A stretch of 64,000 nucleotides of DNA from Ulva prolifera (GCA_023078555.1 CM041199.1:2545101-2609100); one strand, 5' to 3'. Shown: positions 26,721-36,510, counted from the stretch's first letter. Notes: a model not told the origin generated them from the letters alone. Made by a program: numbers and translations.

Positions 26721-26750
26721 AGCCATGCATGGGGCACCCCATGCATGGCT
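26721..26750. repeat. Near-perfect hairpin palindrome (14-bp arms, 2-base loop)
   Basis: The arms are AGCCATGCATGGGG and its exact complement, with a CA loop. It lies in a segment present in unit B but missing from the matching part of unit A (about 17.0 kb). Function unknown. Confidence 0.85.
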
Positions 26751-27164
26751 GTGTGGTGTGCCCTGCGGTGCTATCTGCCCCCTGGCATTGTCCGTGTAAC
26801 ATGCGTGTGCACGCCAGCTGTGCCACATATGGCCGCCCATGCATACATGCGCAGCCGATGCACGCGTGCTCGTGCGCTGCTTGCCGACAGGCTGCAGCCG
26901 TTGCCCTCCGGAGGATCCTTCCCTGTTGTAGATGTGATCACCTCCAGCGGCCACGTGTTGCGTATGGCTCACCGCCGCTGTGCGCACCTCGGGACAGTAA
27001 TGCACTCGTGCTGCGTCAACAAGGAAACACTGCGCAATATCCTGCATTTGTCACAGTTCATCACCTCATCCACGCGGGGCGCCGGTTTTGAGAGTGCTGA
27101 AACGCCTGCCTAGTCATGTGGCCAGCATCGCTGGCATTTGTGTAAGCGTGCAGCCCAGACAATA

Positions 27165-29194
27165 ATGCCATCAGATGCAGAACTCAACTGCCAGATGGAC
27201 ATGCATACGATTGGTGACTGGGACATGGAGCCAGGCTCGCGGGCGGCCCCCCCGGCCGGCTCCCCCATGGACACGGATCTGCATGTCCATCTACAACGGA
27301 CATCTGATGGTTTCACGGTCGCAATCTCGGACAGCGAAGGCACACAACTGTCGCGGAGTGAAGTACGCCACAGCAGCTTTCTGTTGACGCTGCTCCGCGA
27401 ATGTCTCGCCGCCATCTCTGGTAGCCGCGGCGGCGGCGACTGCGATGCCAGCCTCTCTTCACTCGTTCGCGCCTTGGAGGTGTGCGCTCATATTCCGTTG
27501 TGTGTCATGCATGCTGCGTCCATGTTGCAGGCCTGGCACAGTGCTGTTGCGCTCGCGGCCGCCGAACCGTTGCTCGCGATAGTTGCTCTCACGATGCCTC
27601 TCCTGTGTCACAGCCATGTGCCCATCCTGCCTCTTCAGCTCAGACGCAGCCTTACAGCGCCATGCTCATCACATGGGGCAGCTGCACATGCTCTCCACAC
27701 ATAACAGCTACACGACCTGTGAGCCTCGATGTTCATGCGGCCCGCCACATCATAGGCTACATTTCCCTGCAGCGCAATCTCCACTGTGCAGGTCGCGGAT
27801 TTCCGTGACAACCAGGACGCTGTTCAGCGCTCCAGCCTTGCACTCACGAGGCTACTTCTCCAAGCTGATGCTTCCAAGCCCACACCAGCAGCGTCGTCGA
27901 ATGTACAGTGTGGTGCAATGCGATTTGGTGCTGAGCAGGAGCTCAGCCAAGGAGGATGCGTTGCTCAGCTCCAGGCGCGCCCGCAGCTCAACTACATATG
28001 CATAATATAATCTAGGAGTTGCTGTGGTGGCCATCGCACGTACCCCACACCACCCCCTGGCAGGTACTTGACGACATGAGACAATCGCACTTGCAGCCCT
28101 CCATGCTGTATTGTTGTCCTCGTTCTTCTGCTACCCACTCTCTCGCGGTGCTTCTGCATTGTATGTATGTATGTATGTATGTAGTTACAAAGGACAGAGG
28201 CCGGGCAGCGAGCCGTTGCCAGGAATACACACGCAAATCCACTCACGCAGTCATGGCACTAGGCCGGGCACGAGCACGTACCACAGCTCGGCCGGTGATG
28301 CCAGCCAAAGATTGAAGCCCCGCACGGAGCACAAGAGCATTCCCCTTGCACAACGCCACACTCAACCGGCGCATGTATGTATGTATGCATGATTGTGATC
28401 CATGTAACATGCACACAACCCTGCGCAAGCTTCGAAGCTGTGCAGCAGTGCTGTGTCGCTTTGCAGCATTTCCGGAGCTGCTATCCACAAATCAGAGGTG
28501 CACATTTGGAATTGTTCGGTGTAATCGTGCCCGATGACTCAACACTGATGTGCAGGCGCTGGAGGTGCTTCCAGAGCACCTCGCTGTGCTGACTTCGCGC
28601 GCTGCTATCTCCGACACGTGGCCAGACGTACACTGCAGCTCCGACATCGATTGGGCGGCATGCCTGCTTCCCGAAGAAATTCCTCCAGCCCAGCGCCAGC
28701 AGGCGGTGCTCATTGCCCGCATGTCCCCGCTCCCGCGGCATCTGAACTACGCCGTCACCAGCGTTGACACTCCCGCCGCGGCAGACCATCGCGCCCTCGC
28801 GCTGCTGCTGCCGCAGCTGCGGCAAGCCGAACCAATCATCCGCGCCATGGCCGCGGCCCCCGGCGCGCAGCTCACTTCTCTCGCGCTCGTGGACTGCGCA
28901 TGGGACGGCGCTGTGGACACAGCGCCGCACACAGGGCCCTCCCATGCGCTAGTCGAGTGCAATGCGGACCGCACAGCGGTGCACCGTATCGCGCTCATCC
29001 CGCTAGCGACGCTCACTCAGCTTGCGCCCCTGCAGATAGAGTTTGCAGGCAATGGGGTGAGCGGCAGGGGCGGGGACGTCGAAGCTTTTTCTGTTGCATT
29101 CGGCGATGAGGTGAGGCGGCTGACGAGCTTGCGCGTGCGGGTGTGTTCTCACACCGGAGCTGCTGTGAAGCAGCTTGCGTTGCTCCTGCCTTGA
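27165..29194 (+). CDS. Truncated LRR-protein paralogue (LRR-B)
   Basis: Exons are 27165-27479, 27792-27974 and 28556-29194. Exon 2 is exactly as long as in LRR-A (61 codons), and the frame is kept throughout with only codon-sized indels, which suggests constraint after duplication. The simple reading gives 378 aa, ending in TGA right after a run matching LRR-A before its ALRML segment. Nearly all LRRs are therefore lost. The second intron (27975-28555) begins GC instead of GT (CAG|GCGCGC), a GC-AG intron if still spliced. That intron also gained a TGTA microsatellite and a 106-bp MITE sitting on its acceptor. The stop lies two bases before the ATG of the next gene. An alternative splice from 29140 to 29291 would skip the stop and join LRR-B in frame to that coiled-coil gene. 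It could be a decaying copy, a short protein or the front of a fusion. Confidence 0.6.
28161..28183 (+). repeat. GTAT tetranucleotide microsatellite in LRR-B intron 2
   Basis: Five and a half GTAT units. A shorter run of the same tetranucleotide lies at about 28374-28387. Absent from the matching intron of LRR-A. Confidence 0.9.
28444..28549 (-). mobile_element. 106-bp MITE, copy C, on the splice acceptor of LRR-B exon 3
   Basis: Inverted relative to copies A and B and again exactly 106 bp. The ends are AGCAGTGCTGTGTC and CACTGAT at the outer edges. The 4-bp target duplication is GTGC at 28440-28443 and 28550-28553. The right-hand GTGC is followed at once by AG and exon 3, so the element sits inside the acceptor GTGC|AG and the duplication has rebuilt a usable GTGCAG downstream of it. 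Unit A keeps the uninterrupted acceptor at 18884. Confidence 0.85.
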
Positions 29195-29196
29195 TC

Positions 29197-30318
29197 ATGT
29201 CTGGGTACACATCCGCCGAGCGGGACGACACTCGCATCAACAGACGTTATCCTGGAAATCACAAGAACTGCAACAGCCGCAATCCTGCAGGATGGCGTTG
29301 GCATCGTAAACAGGCGGCGGCTAGAAAACACACACAGCCGCCTACCGCTGGGGGACTTGAGCACTGATGCAGGAAACAAAGGTGAGCCCTACAATGTAGC
29401 ATGGCACATATGAGCAGTACATGCATGCCCCAGGCAGCGCCTGAAGCTTGAATCTCGCCTAGTGCATGCTTGAATGCAGAAAACAAGTCTCAGGAAAAGA
29501 CAGGGGCCCGGGAGAATGTCGGGGTCATGTTGCACATCAAAATCCATCAGCCCGAGCGCCACGAGCTCTCCAACATGCTGATGAAACTGAAGACAGCAAC
29601 TGACGAGTTGCATCTTCAAAAACAGGAAAACGAGCTGCTGAAAGATGCCATTGTCAGGCTCGAGCGATGCAAAATTGAGTGCTGGGAAGAACTCGAGCAA
29701 TTCAGGATGCAGTTTCAGAAGGAGATGCAGCAATGCGAACTTTTCTGGCAGGAGGAGTTCGTCAGACGCGATTATGAGTTCAATGACCGGCTCGAGCAAT
29801 GCAGGCATTTTTGCCGGGAGGAGCTGGTTGAACGTGAAATCGAGTGCCGGGAGACGCTCGAGCAATGCAGACTTGAGCTCCAGGAGGAAATGGAGCTCTG
29901 CAATACTTTGTGCACGAAGAAGATTGAGCAATGTAGATCTGAGCACAGGGAGGAGCTCGAATTCCAGGCCGCAGCCGCAGACACAGTTGAACGGCTGCTT
30001 CGGGAAAGGCTGGACGCTCGCACGGAAGAGCTGAAGCTGATGCAAAAGCGCGCTTCGTCTGCCGAAACCGAGGTGACTAAAGCCACTATTGCCGCCGTTA
30101 ATGCTGAAGAGATGCGATTTGAGCTGAAGGCAGTGAGGCAGGAGATGGAGGTTTTCAAGGCATCAAAGTGTTCGCGAGCATCACTCCTGCTGTTGCTGCT
30201 GGTCAACATACTGGTCTGGAGCGCATGCCTGTGTTTCGCTCTGTTGATCTACCATCCAAGATTGGGGCGCCGCGAAGCATGCGCAGGGGGCACCTGGGGT
30301 GAGCGTCGGAACCCCTGA
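29197..30318 (+). CDS. Coiled-coil protein with C-terminal membrane span (family member 1)
   Basis: Exon 2 (29480-30318) is clear: a helix with nine 11-residue units, then further charged helix, then a membrane span (ASLLLLLLVNILVWSACLCF, about 30177-30240) and a short basic tail. A good GTGAGC donor near 30300 means the tail may continue in another exon. Exon 1 ends at 29381 with Asn-Lys and a phase-1 GTGAGC donor; the intron is 98 nt. The same junction occurs in the genes at 45.2 and 57.2 kb. The start of exon 1 is problematic. ATG 29197 opens a frame (SAERDDTRI) resembling the 45.2-kb start (SGEIDDSRI), but the frame matching the end of exon 1 (HSRLPLGD to NK) is different. So exon 1 is frameshifted, contains a further small intron, or is reached by splicing from the LRR-B gene. 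It is likely a tail-anchored or type II membrane protein; family not recognised. Confidence 0.6.
29659..29955 (+). repeat. Nine tandem 33-bp coding units (11-residue hendecads)
   Basis: Every unit is exactly 11 residues, consensus LEQCRxxxxEE; examples are LEQCRHFCREE, LEQCRLELQEE and IEQCRSEHREE. An 11-residue period is that of hendecad coiled coils, with little supertwist. Most units carry Cys at position 4, and several have a second Cys. Confidence 0.9.
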
Positions 30319-31009
30319 CACCGTCGGCGGAGGATACTGATCTATGCTTGCCACGCGCTAGTGAGTATGTGGCCGAGGTGCTTGTGGCTTGGGAACCGCT
30401 CGCGCCTTATGAGCTTGTGCGTGTGGAAGCCACGTATATTCCGCGCTGGCGGATGCTCGTGCGCTGGGGGCGCTCTGAACGCATGCTGTGCAGACCAGTG
30501 CGGGCTAGGGGGTGGGTGACACGATCGGCGGCTCGTATATGGGGCTGGGGCCTCGGCTGCTGCTCCAGAGCGCGGTAGGGGGGTCAGGCGGGGGGGCTGC
30601 GCCACAGTGGCCGCCGGTGGACTCACAGTCACCCACGAGAGCTGCAAGCTGGGTGTGTGGTTCAACTCTACAGCGGATTGGCGTGGGTGCGTTTGTGGGG
30701 CTGTGAGGGAAAACAAAAAAGACCGAGGGTGTCTGTCAGGTCATGTCGGGGATATGTAGTGGCGTCTTGATGAGGGTGTTTTGGTCATATCTTGGTGGCT
30801 TTGCTTAATGTGGGGCACATCTTCTGGTCTGCTGTTCTCTTTAGAACCAGTTATGAGCACACATGCATACGGTCACGCTGTGCCGTTGATCCTCGAGCAG
30901 CTACAGTGGCAATGTAAACTTGTCATGGAGTGGTATGGATCGGTTTCAGATAATCTGGAAGCCTTGCTGCGTTGTTCATCGAAATCACACTTGACATCAT
31001 ACCAACACA
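30319..31009. other. No supported gene
   Basis: Mixed GC-rich and AT-rich sequence after the coiled-coil gene. A 3' exon of that gene could lie here, because a donor-like GTGAGC occurs near its stop, but no continuation is convincing. Confidence 0.4.
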
Positions 31010-31335
31010 TTGGAATGAGTTTTGTCATTGAGCCACCACACATGAGATTCCCCGTCCGTACCAGCTAGCAAGCCCTCCAGCTGTAGGTGCCCAGGCACAG
31101 GCCACCTCTGCCACTCCACATGCGGCCATGCATCGCAGCGGCACCCAGCGGGCAGTGTCGGCCGCCCTGGCAGTGACCAGCACAGCCCCGGAGCTGTGCA
31201 TGTCCCGCGGCCCCGTCCCAGCGCCCGTCCAATGCCGTAGCAGCCTGGCAACCGCACAAGCCTCGATGCCGCCGCCCGCCGTCGCGCCCATGACATGTGC
31301 AGCTGCGGATTGTGCGACATGCGCCCGTGTCTGTA
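31010..31335 (+). repeat. GC-rich module, copy 3 of 3
   Basis: A third copy of the module at 13.08 and 23.13 kb, outside the tandem duplication. Similarity starts in the AT-rich lead-in (CACCACACATGA) and runs to GTCTGTAG, where the minisatellite begins. Confidence 0.65.
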
Positions 31336-31346
31336 GCAGTGACTAC

Positions 31347-31530
31347 CTTTGGGCTCACGCATCACCCTCTCGGCCTGCGTGGACCCACCCGGCCAGCCGC
31401 GACGACTACCGCTGGACTCACGCATCACCCCCACGGCATGCGCGGACCCACCCGGCCAGCCGCGGCAGCTACCGCTGGGCTCACGCATCACCCCCACCGG
31501 CTTGCGCGGACCCACCCGGCCAGCCGCGAT
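31347..31530 (+). repeat. Three-unit 63-bp minisatellite
   Basis: About three units containing the shared word CCCACCCGGCCAGCCGCG, the same repeat as the larger array at 39.4-40.0 kb. Frames are open in several registers only because 63 is a multiple of three. Confidence 0.85.
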
Positions 31531-31977
31531 GGTCCACATGCTTGCACCAAAGCTGGGCGAACCTGCAGCCACCTGCTTGTGTTGTCTCCTTAAGCTTGTT
31601 CTAGATCGGACGGCTTTATGAAGACTGCGTTCTGTGCACACAGGAGGACCTTATCATCGCCGGCGCGAACACCATTATCTTCCCCCTGAGGTAGCGGGAG
31701 AACAGAGTTGGATCTCGGAAGGCACCCAGGTCTCAGCGCAACCTGCTCGTGGTAAAATGGCGCCACTGTAACAACGAACTGTCTAGCAATTGCGTAGCGT
31801 GTAAGCAAACACCGCATGGTAGCGCGACCACATAAGGTGTTGGCCCGGATGCTGGCGCACATGTCGCCCACTAGTTCAATTTTGTTTTTCAATGTGTGCA
31901 TAGAGGTAGCTGACCCACACGTTGATCAGCCGTCCATGTCGCTGGCCCTGACGCATAGAGTTGTCGCAGGGAACGAG

Positions 31978-32860
31978 ATGAGCACGTCCGAAGTGCAGAG
32001 TGCACAGTCCAAGACGGCTTCACCGTCTCCAGAACCGGGTGAGACAGTCTCTTCAGTGATGGACGGGCGCATGCAAGCACTTTGTTCGCCAAGGGATCCT
32101 CTGAACGCAAAGGAGGCGCTCGATGAGACTCCAATAGGTGGCGCGGCACCTCGCGCAAGCATCGAAAGCACCAATTCGACAGTTGCATGTACCAGCCTCA
32201 ATGATGCTGCCGCGGGAGGCTCGACAAGACGCGTTGTCGCAGTATCGAACACCTCCAAAAGCAGAGAAGCAGGGGGCAAGGTTGCAAGAGGCGCGCACAA
32301 CACCACCAAAGCTTCTGGTGCCACTGCAGCAGCGGGAAAGGCAAGTGGGGGCAGGGATGGATGCGGATATGCTGGTGATGCCGAGGCTGCCAAGGACGTC
32401 CGGGCTGACACGGGTACGGCAGGTGGGGTCGAAGCTGGACGAGGCGGTTATTCCTTGGACTTTGATACTTCGTCAGAAGACTTCGATGACCCGCACACTG
32501 AGGCACATCTTGTGCCAACTCCACCAGCTTGGTGTCTCATTAACCCACTTTTCGGTGCGCTTCCGCTCGACAATCTTCATCCAGAAAACATCCGGCCGCA
32601 GCGCAGTCAGCCTCTTTCACATGCGCCGGGCCATGACGCTGCCCCATGAGTACTAGAGCATGAAAATGCCGTTCATTGCAGGCCTAGTAGATTCTACACA
32701 GGACATCGTAGCTTCACCCACAGTCGTTCAAACAGATGCGGACGACGGGGAGGACGTCCCATGCGCGGCAGAGGGGGGCCGGGCCGGGGGCTTGGGTGGA
32801 GGCGGCGAGGCCGATGACAGCGAGGCTGCCGCGCGCGCAGCAGCAGGCAGCCCGGCCGGG

Positions 32861-32893
<33 letters not shown>

Positions 32894-33640
32894 TTGGATG
32901 GAGGCGGCGAGGTCGATGATAGCGAGGACACCGCGCGCGCGGCAGCAGGCAGCCCGGCCGGGGGGGGGGGGGGGGGGGGTGGGGCTTGGATGGAGGCGGC
33001 GAGGCCGATGACAGCGAGGACGCCGCGCGCGGCAGCAGGCAGCCCAGGCAGGGGGGACTTGCATGGAGGGGGCGCAGCCGATGACAGCGAGGACGCTGCA
33101 TGCGCGGCCGGAGGGAGCCAGGCCGGCGCGGGCTTGGATGGAGGCGGCGCAGCCGATGCCGGCGAGGACGTCCAATGCGCGGCAGAGGGGTGCCAGGCCG
33201 GGGGCTTGGGTGGATGCGGCGACGCCGATGACAACGAGAAAGCTGTGTGCGCGGCCGCTGGGAGCCAGTCCGGGTGGGGCGCGGGTGGACGCGGCGAGGC
33301 CGATGACAGGGAGGACGCCGCGCGTGCGGCCGGAGGAAGCCAGGCCGGGGGGGGCTTGTACCGAGGCGGCGCAGCTGATGACGGTGAACGTGGCACATGC
33401 GTGACAGGAGGCAGCCAGGCCGGGGGGGGGGGGGGGGGGGGGGGGGCTTCGATGGAGGCGGAGCGCCTGATAATGGCAAAGCTGCCGCCGGTGCGGCAGG
33501 TTGGGACATGGCCATATGGAACGTTGCTGGAGGCGGCAAGTCTGAAGCCGGGCTTGTATGCGGACTCCATGCATGGTCTTCACCTATTCAGTCTTAAAGC
33601 CGAGATACAGCGGATGAACGGCAGCGCGCATCGCCATTAG
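31978..33640 (+). CDS. Low-complexity protein with tandem acidic/Ala repeats, two exons
   Basis: Exon 1 is 31978-32554 and exon 2 is 32682-33640, joined at phase 1 across a 127-nt intron (GTGCGC donor, TTGCAG acceptor, TACTAGA just upstream). The joined protein is 511 aa. ATG 31978 was chosen because MSTSEVQ resembles other starts here; the frame is open back to an ATG at 31816. Exon 1 is Ser/Thr/Ala-rich, ending in an acidic patch (SSEDFDDPHTE). Exon 2 holds about eight units close to LDGGGEADDSEDAARAAGGSQAGG separated by Gly runs encoded by G tracts of up to 29. Unit 3 is read in a shifted frame between two compensating length changes. After the last G tract the annotated frame leaves the repeat, while the +1 frame keeps it (DGGGAPDNGKAA). 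No known domain; probably disordered. Confidence 0.55.
32778..33500 (+). repeat. Coding tandem repeat with long G tracts
   Basis: About eight or nine units of roughly 75-110 bp, varying mainly in G-tract length: 29 G at 32864-32892, 20 G at 32960-32979 and 25 G at 33422-33446, with shorter runs between. Such tracts are slippage-prone and can form G-quadruplexes. Assembly errors in their length are also likely. Confidence 0.85.
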
Positions 33641-34427
33641 GTATGAAGCCCCGGCCCGTTGTGATTTTGCCTGCACATGAAACTTGCATAGCTGGTGTGG
33701 CTAGGGACGCTGCGAGCTTGCACATGCATTTCTGATGCCTGACTGGCGGTGATCGTGGCATAGCTGCAGATGCATGTATGGCACACCGTGTTCAAGTGGT
33801 GCATCAGTAGCGGTGCCGTCCCTCTCATGCTTCCCGATGCCTTTCCATCATGTGTGACACTTGAATGTGCATCCATACTCTGGCCTGAATTTGCAGATCA
33901 ACACACATGCCGTGTCTAGCTGTGTGAAGTGAAGATGACATCGCAAAGGTTACCGTTGATTGGTGTGCTGTGGCGGAGCTGGTCGATGTGTTTTGTACTG
34001 CAGGTTTCGCCAAGCTGGTTGTCTTGCTGGTATTGGTGACTGCGTTTCTGGCTGCACATCTGAGCCTGTGGAATGCACGTCTTCCTATATTCAAGCGGTG
34101 CCATCCAATCTCCACGAATGCATCACAGAGACCAATGGACACATAGCTCCAGATCACACAGTCGGGGCCCAATATGCGGGATTTCAGAGGAAGCTGACTG
34201 CTAGGACGTCTGCATGTTGTTGATGGCTCTCATGTGCATGCACCGGCTGCTGTTTCTGCACCTGTGGGAACGAACACCGTCTGCGGTGGCTAGCGCTATG
34301 CGCCGGTGCTTTCATTATCAGGTTTACTTCAAATCATGATGCGGATCTTCAGTCAATGTGTCTGTATCACTGCGTGCCGCTGATTTTTTTTTTTAAAGGG
34401 GGAAGTTCAATATGTCTGTTGCTGCAG
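33641..34427. other. No supported gene; possible upstream exons
   Basis: A coding-like stretch near 34.22-34.32 kb ends at a GTTTAC donor-like site (CAG|GTTTAC) and might be a 5' exon of the gene that follows, but its phase does not match the next acceptor. A 12-T run lies at 34384-34395. Confidence 0.35.
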
Positions 34428-35180
34428 AGTCAATCATGTGTTCGGCGTGTAGCGTGAAAACAACACTTTGCAAACATAATAGAAACAAAATGCCCATTTG
34501 TAAACATCCCTTGACGTGATTGCCGCTATCCAGGCCTAATCTGCGGTGTACAATGCAGGGTGTGCCGATGACCACAAAACATGGCATTGCAATGAACATG
34601 GTAGTGCGTCCAACACAACAGCGTCTTGGCACCCTCGACAAGCATCAAGTCAGTGTCATCACCTTCTGTGCATTTACCAAACCATTCATTCTGCTTGGAT
34701 CTGGAAGTCAGCAGAGGCTACATTTTCAGGTGACCTCTGGTTCAACTGCAGCTCACGATGATCACTCACAATAACTGCGGTGAAATCTGCAACAGGTGCA
34801 ATATTCCACCGCCAACCTTCCAAACAAAGTCAACACACAGTCAGGCCTGAACTCCTCCTGGCCAGAAAACATACCTGTTCCATTGCGAATGCACCGTGAG
34901 CTGGGTATACTTGTAAACTATGTTTACCTGGCCTACAGACAGAAAAGGTTATTCCGGACAACATCAGCTACTGGAGACAACAGACAAAACAGAGTCGTTA
35001 CGTACCTGTGCTTTTGAAGGGCTTCCATCTAGTATCTGACACACAAACTGTGGGTGCGGAAGCTCATGCAGCTGCAGCACTTATGAACACATGGGTCGAG
35101 CAGCTGAACACATTATGCTGCTATTCGAGAGCAAGAGCTACATCATATCTTATGGTTGTTGCTGCGGGTGCGCCACATAG
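34428..35180 (+). CDS. Uncharacterised protein with several very small introns
   Basis: Likely exons are 34534-34729, 34796-35001 and 35072-35180, with introns of 66 and 70 nt at matching phases 0 and 2. The two main exons read smoothly (MQGVPMTTKHG, TFCAFTKPFILLG; then NIPVPLRMHRELGIL, YVYLAYRQKR) and end in a Cys-rich tail (YGCCCGCAT). A further segment at 34428-34515 encodes a Cys/His-rich piece (MCSACSVKTTLCKH, then PICKH) in phase with the next exon only if an 18-nt GT..AG interval (34516-34533) is removed. The gene may therefore begin upstream with a zinc-binding motif. I recognise no family. The first exon and the true 5' end are uncertain. Confidence 0.45.
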
Positions 35181-35315
35181 CACAAGACGCTGTGGTGTTG
35201 TCGGGGTCTGGTAGGTCTAATTTGTGACAAGGGTGATGCAAAAGCGTCCACACTTTCCAATGTAGTCGTACAGAATACAATCTCGGCAACGTAAATGTTG
35301 ACCTGCAAAGAATCA

Positions 35316-35655
35316 TCAGATACAAACAAACCATTCAGCTGGGACCTTGCTCGACGCTGGAACCTTGAAACCGCACCTGAAACTTCTTGCAAAATCCCGG
35401 TTGACAATATAGCGCAACAGCCTCTGCCGTTCAAAACACACTTCTTCCTCAACTCGCTCTTGAAGCTGGCGGCTAAGCAGGTCCCGAAAATGTGCATAAA
35501 TTGTATGAAACGTCGCCACTCAAATGCGGTCTGACCTCCTCAAATCTGTTGATCTCTGTGACCAGATTTTCTACTTGGCACTTCTGGTCAATCTGCATGG
35601 CTCTCCAACAACACCACGACTCAGCGCGTGATCGCCGTTGGAACGCCAACGCCAT
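35316..35655 (-). CDS. Possible coiled-coil gene fragment
   Basis: Two minus-strand frames look coding. One is 35655 to about 35548 (ATG; VENLVTEINRFEE). The other is about 35510-35370 (FRDLLSRQLQERVEEEV). They are offset by one base, and I could not find a phase-correct intron between them. A later stretch (VNIYVAEIVF, near 35.3 kb) may be a further exon. It could be a real multi-exon gene or a decayed one; no family recognised. Confidence 0.25.
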
Positions 35656-36510
35656 CTTGTTATGGCGTCGTCATCGTGGAATGTGGACGTGTAAACTTTA
35701 ACGACGTCTGAACAATGATGATCGCTGAATTCATCGTGCTTCTTTGGCTTCGAAAATCGTAGCCACGGATTGAAGAGAAGTGGCCACCGGAAACTCGGAA
35801 ACTCGCACAGGTCACCGGGCACATTGCAGCGTATCCGAGTCGAGTTGGCTATTCTCGTCAGTTGGACACTGAAAAATGGGCTATTGAACACGTCCTTAGT
35901 TCAGCATTGTAGCTTATGCGGAGATTGGCGTCTGTTGTTGATGTGCCAGAGTCAATCTTGACAGTGAACTATGTTAGAGCCGATCGACTCTTGTAGGTTT
36001 TGTTTCTCATCTCTTTATTTATTCTTGATGAAGACGACTGCGCTGAATGCATATGGGCAGCCCGGCATAGTGGGAGATAGGTGTGACCATGGCTTACATC
36101 ACTCTGAGGTCACGTACATGTCTCTCACACATTCGACATGCAACGTGTTCAATGTCATCGTTGCAAAACTCAGCATCACTACAACAGCATTAGCCATCCT
36201 GCAAGACATCTCGTTTTGTTTCTTTGATGTAATGTGATCAGCATAACACTCACGTGTGCTATGCTGCAATTACTGATTTCATGTGAATGACAATGCGCAA
36301 CATGGCGGATTCTCGGATGGCCATGTAGGGGAATCACATTTGCACACATTGTTGTGAGATCTATCCCAACGCACGCTTGATATGGACCAGGTACCAGGTA
36401 CATCGACAAGGATCGACCCAACACGTGGGGTTCGAGTCTGTCATGTCTTGTCTACTGCAAGCTCAAATTTGTTAACTGTTCCGCCTGCGCTAATCTCAAC
36501 TCTGTCTTCT

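Larger units (their letters stand above)
21440..29194 (+). repeat. Segmental duplication unit B, truncated inside the LRR gene
   Basis: Direct tandem partner of the segment at 11.53-19.49 kb. It begins at the GTGTATGGATATAC word (about 21.45 kb). It ends 2 nt before the ATG at 29197, inside what would be LRR exon 3. Insertions found here but not in unit A: a double palindrome (25254-25315), a hairpin (26721-26750), a TGTA microsatellite (28161) and a 106-bp MITE (28444). A (CA) run lies at 22921-22940. About 1280 bp of LRR coding sequence present after unit A has no counterpart here. Confidence 0.8.

Noticed and set aside
36415..36450. A GGTTCGAGTCT sequence resembling a tRNA T arm or B box
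   Set aside because: No cloverleaf, A box or acceptor stem could be drawn around it.
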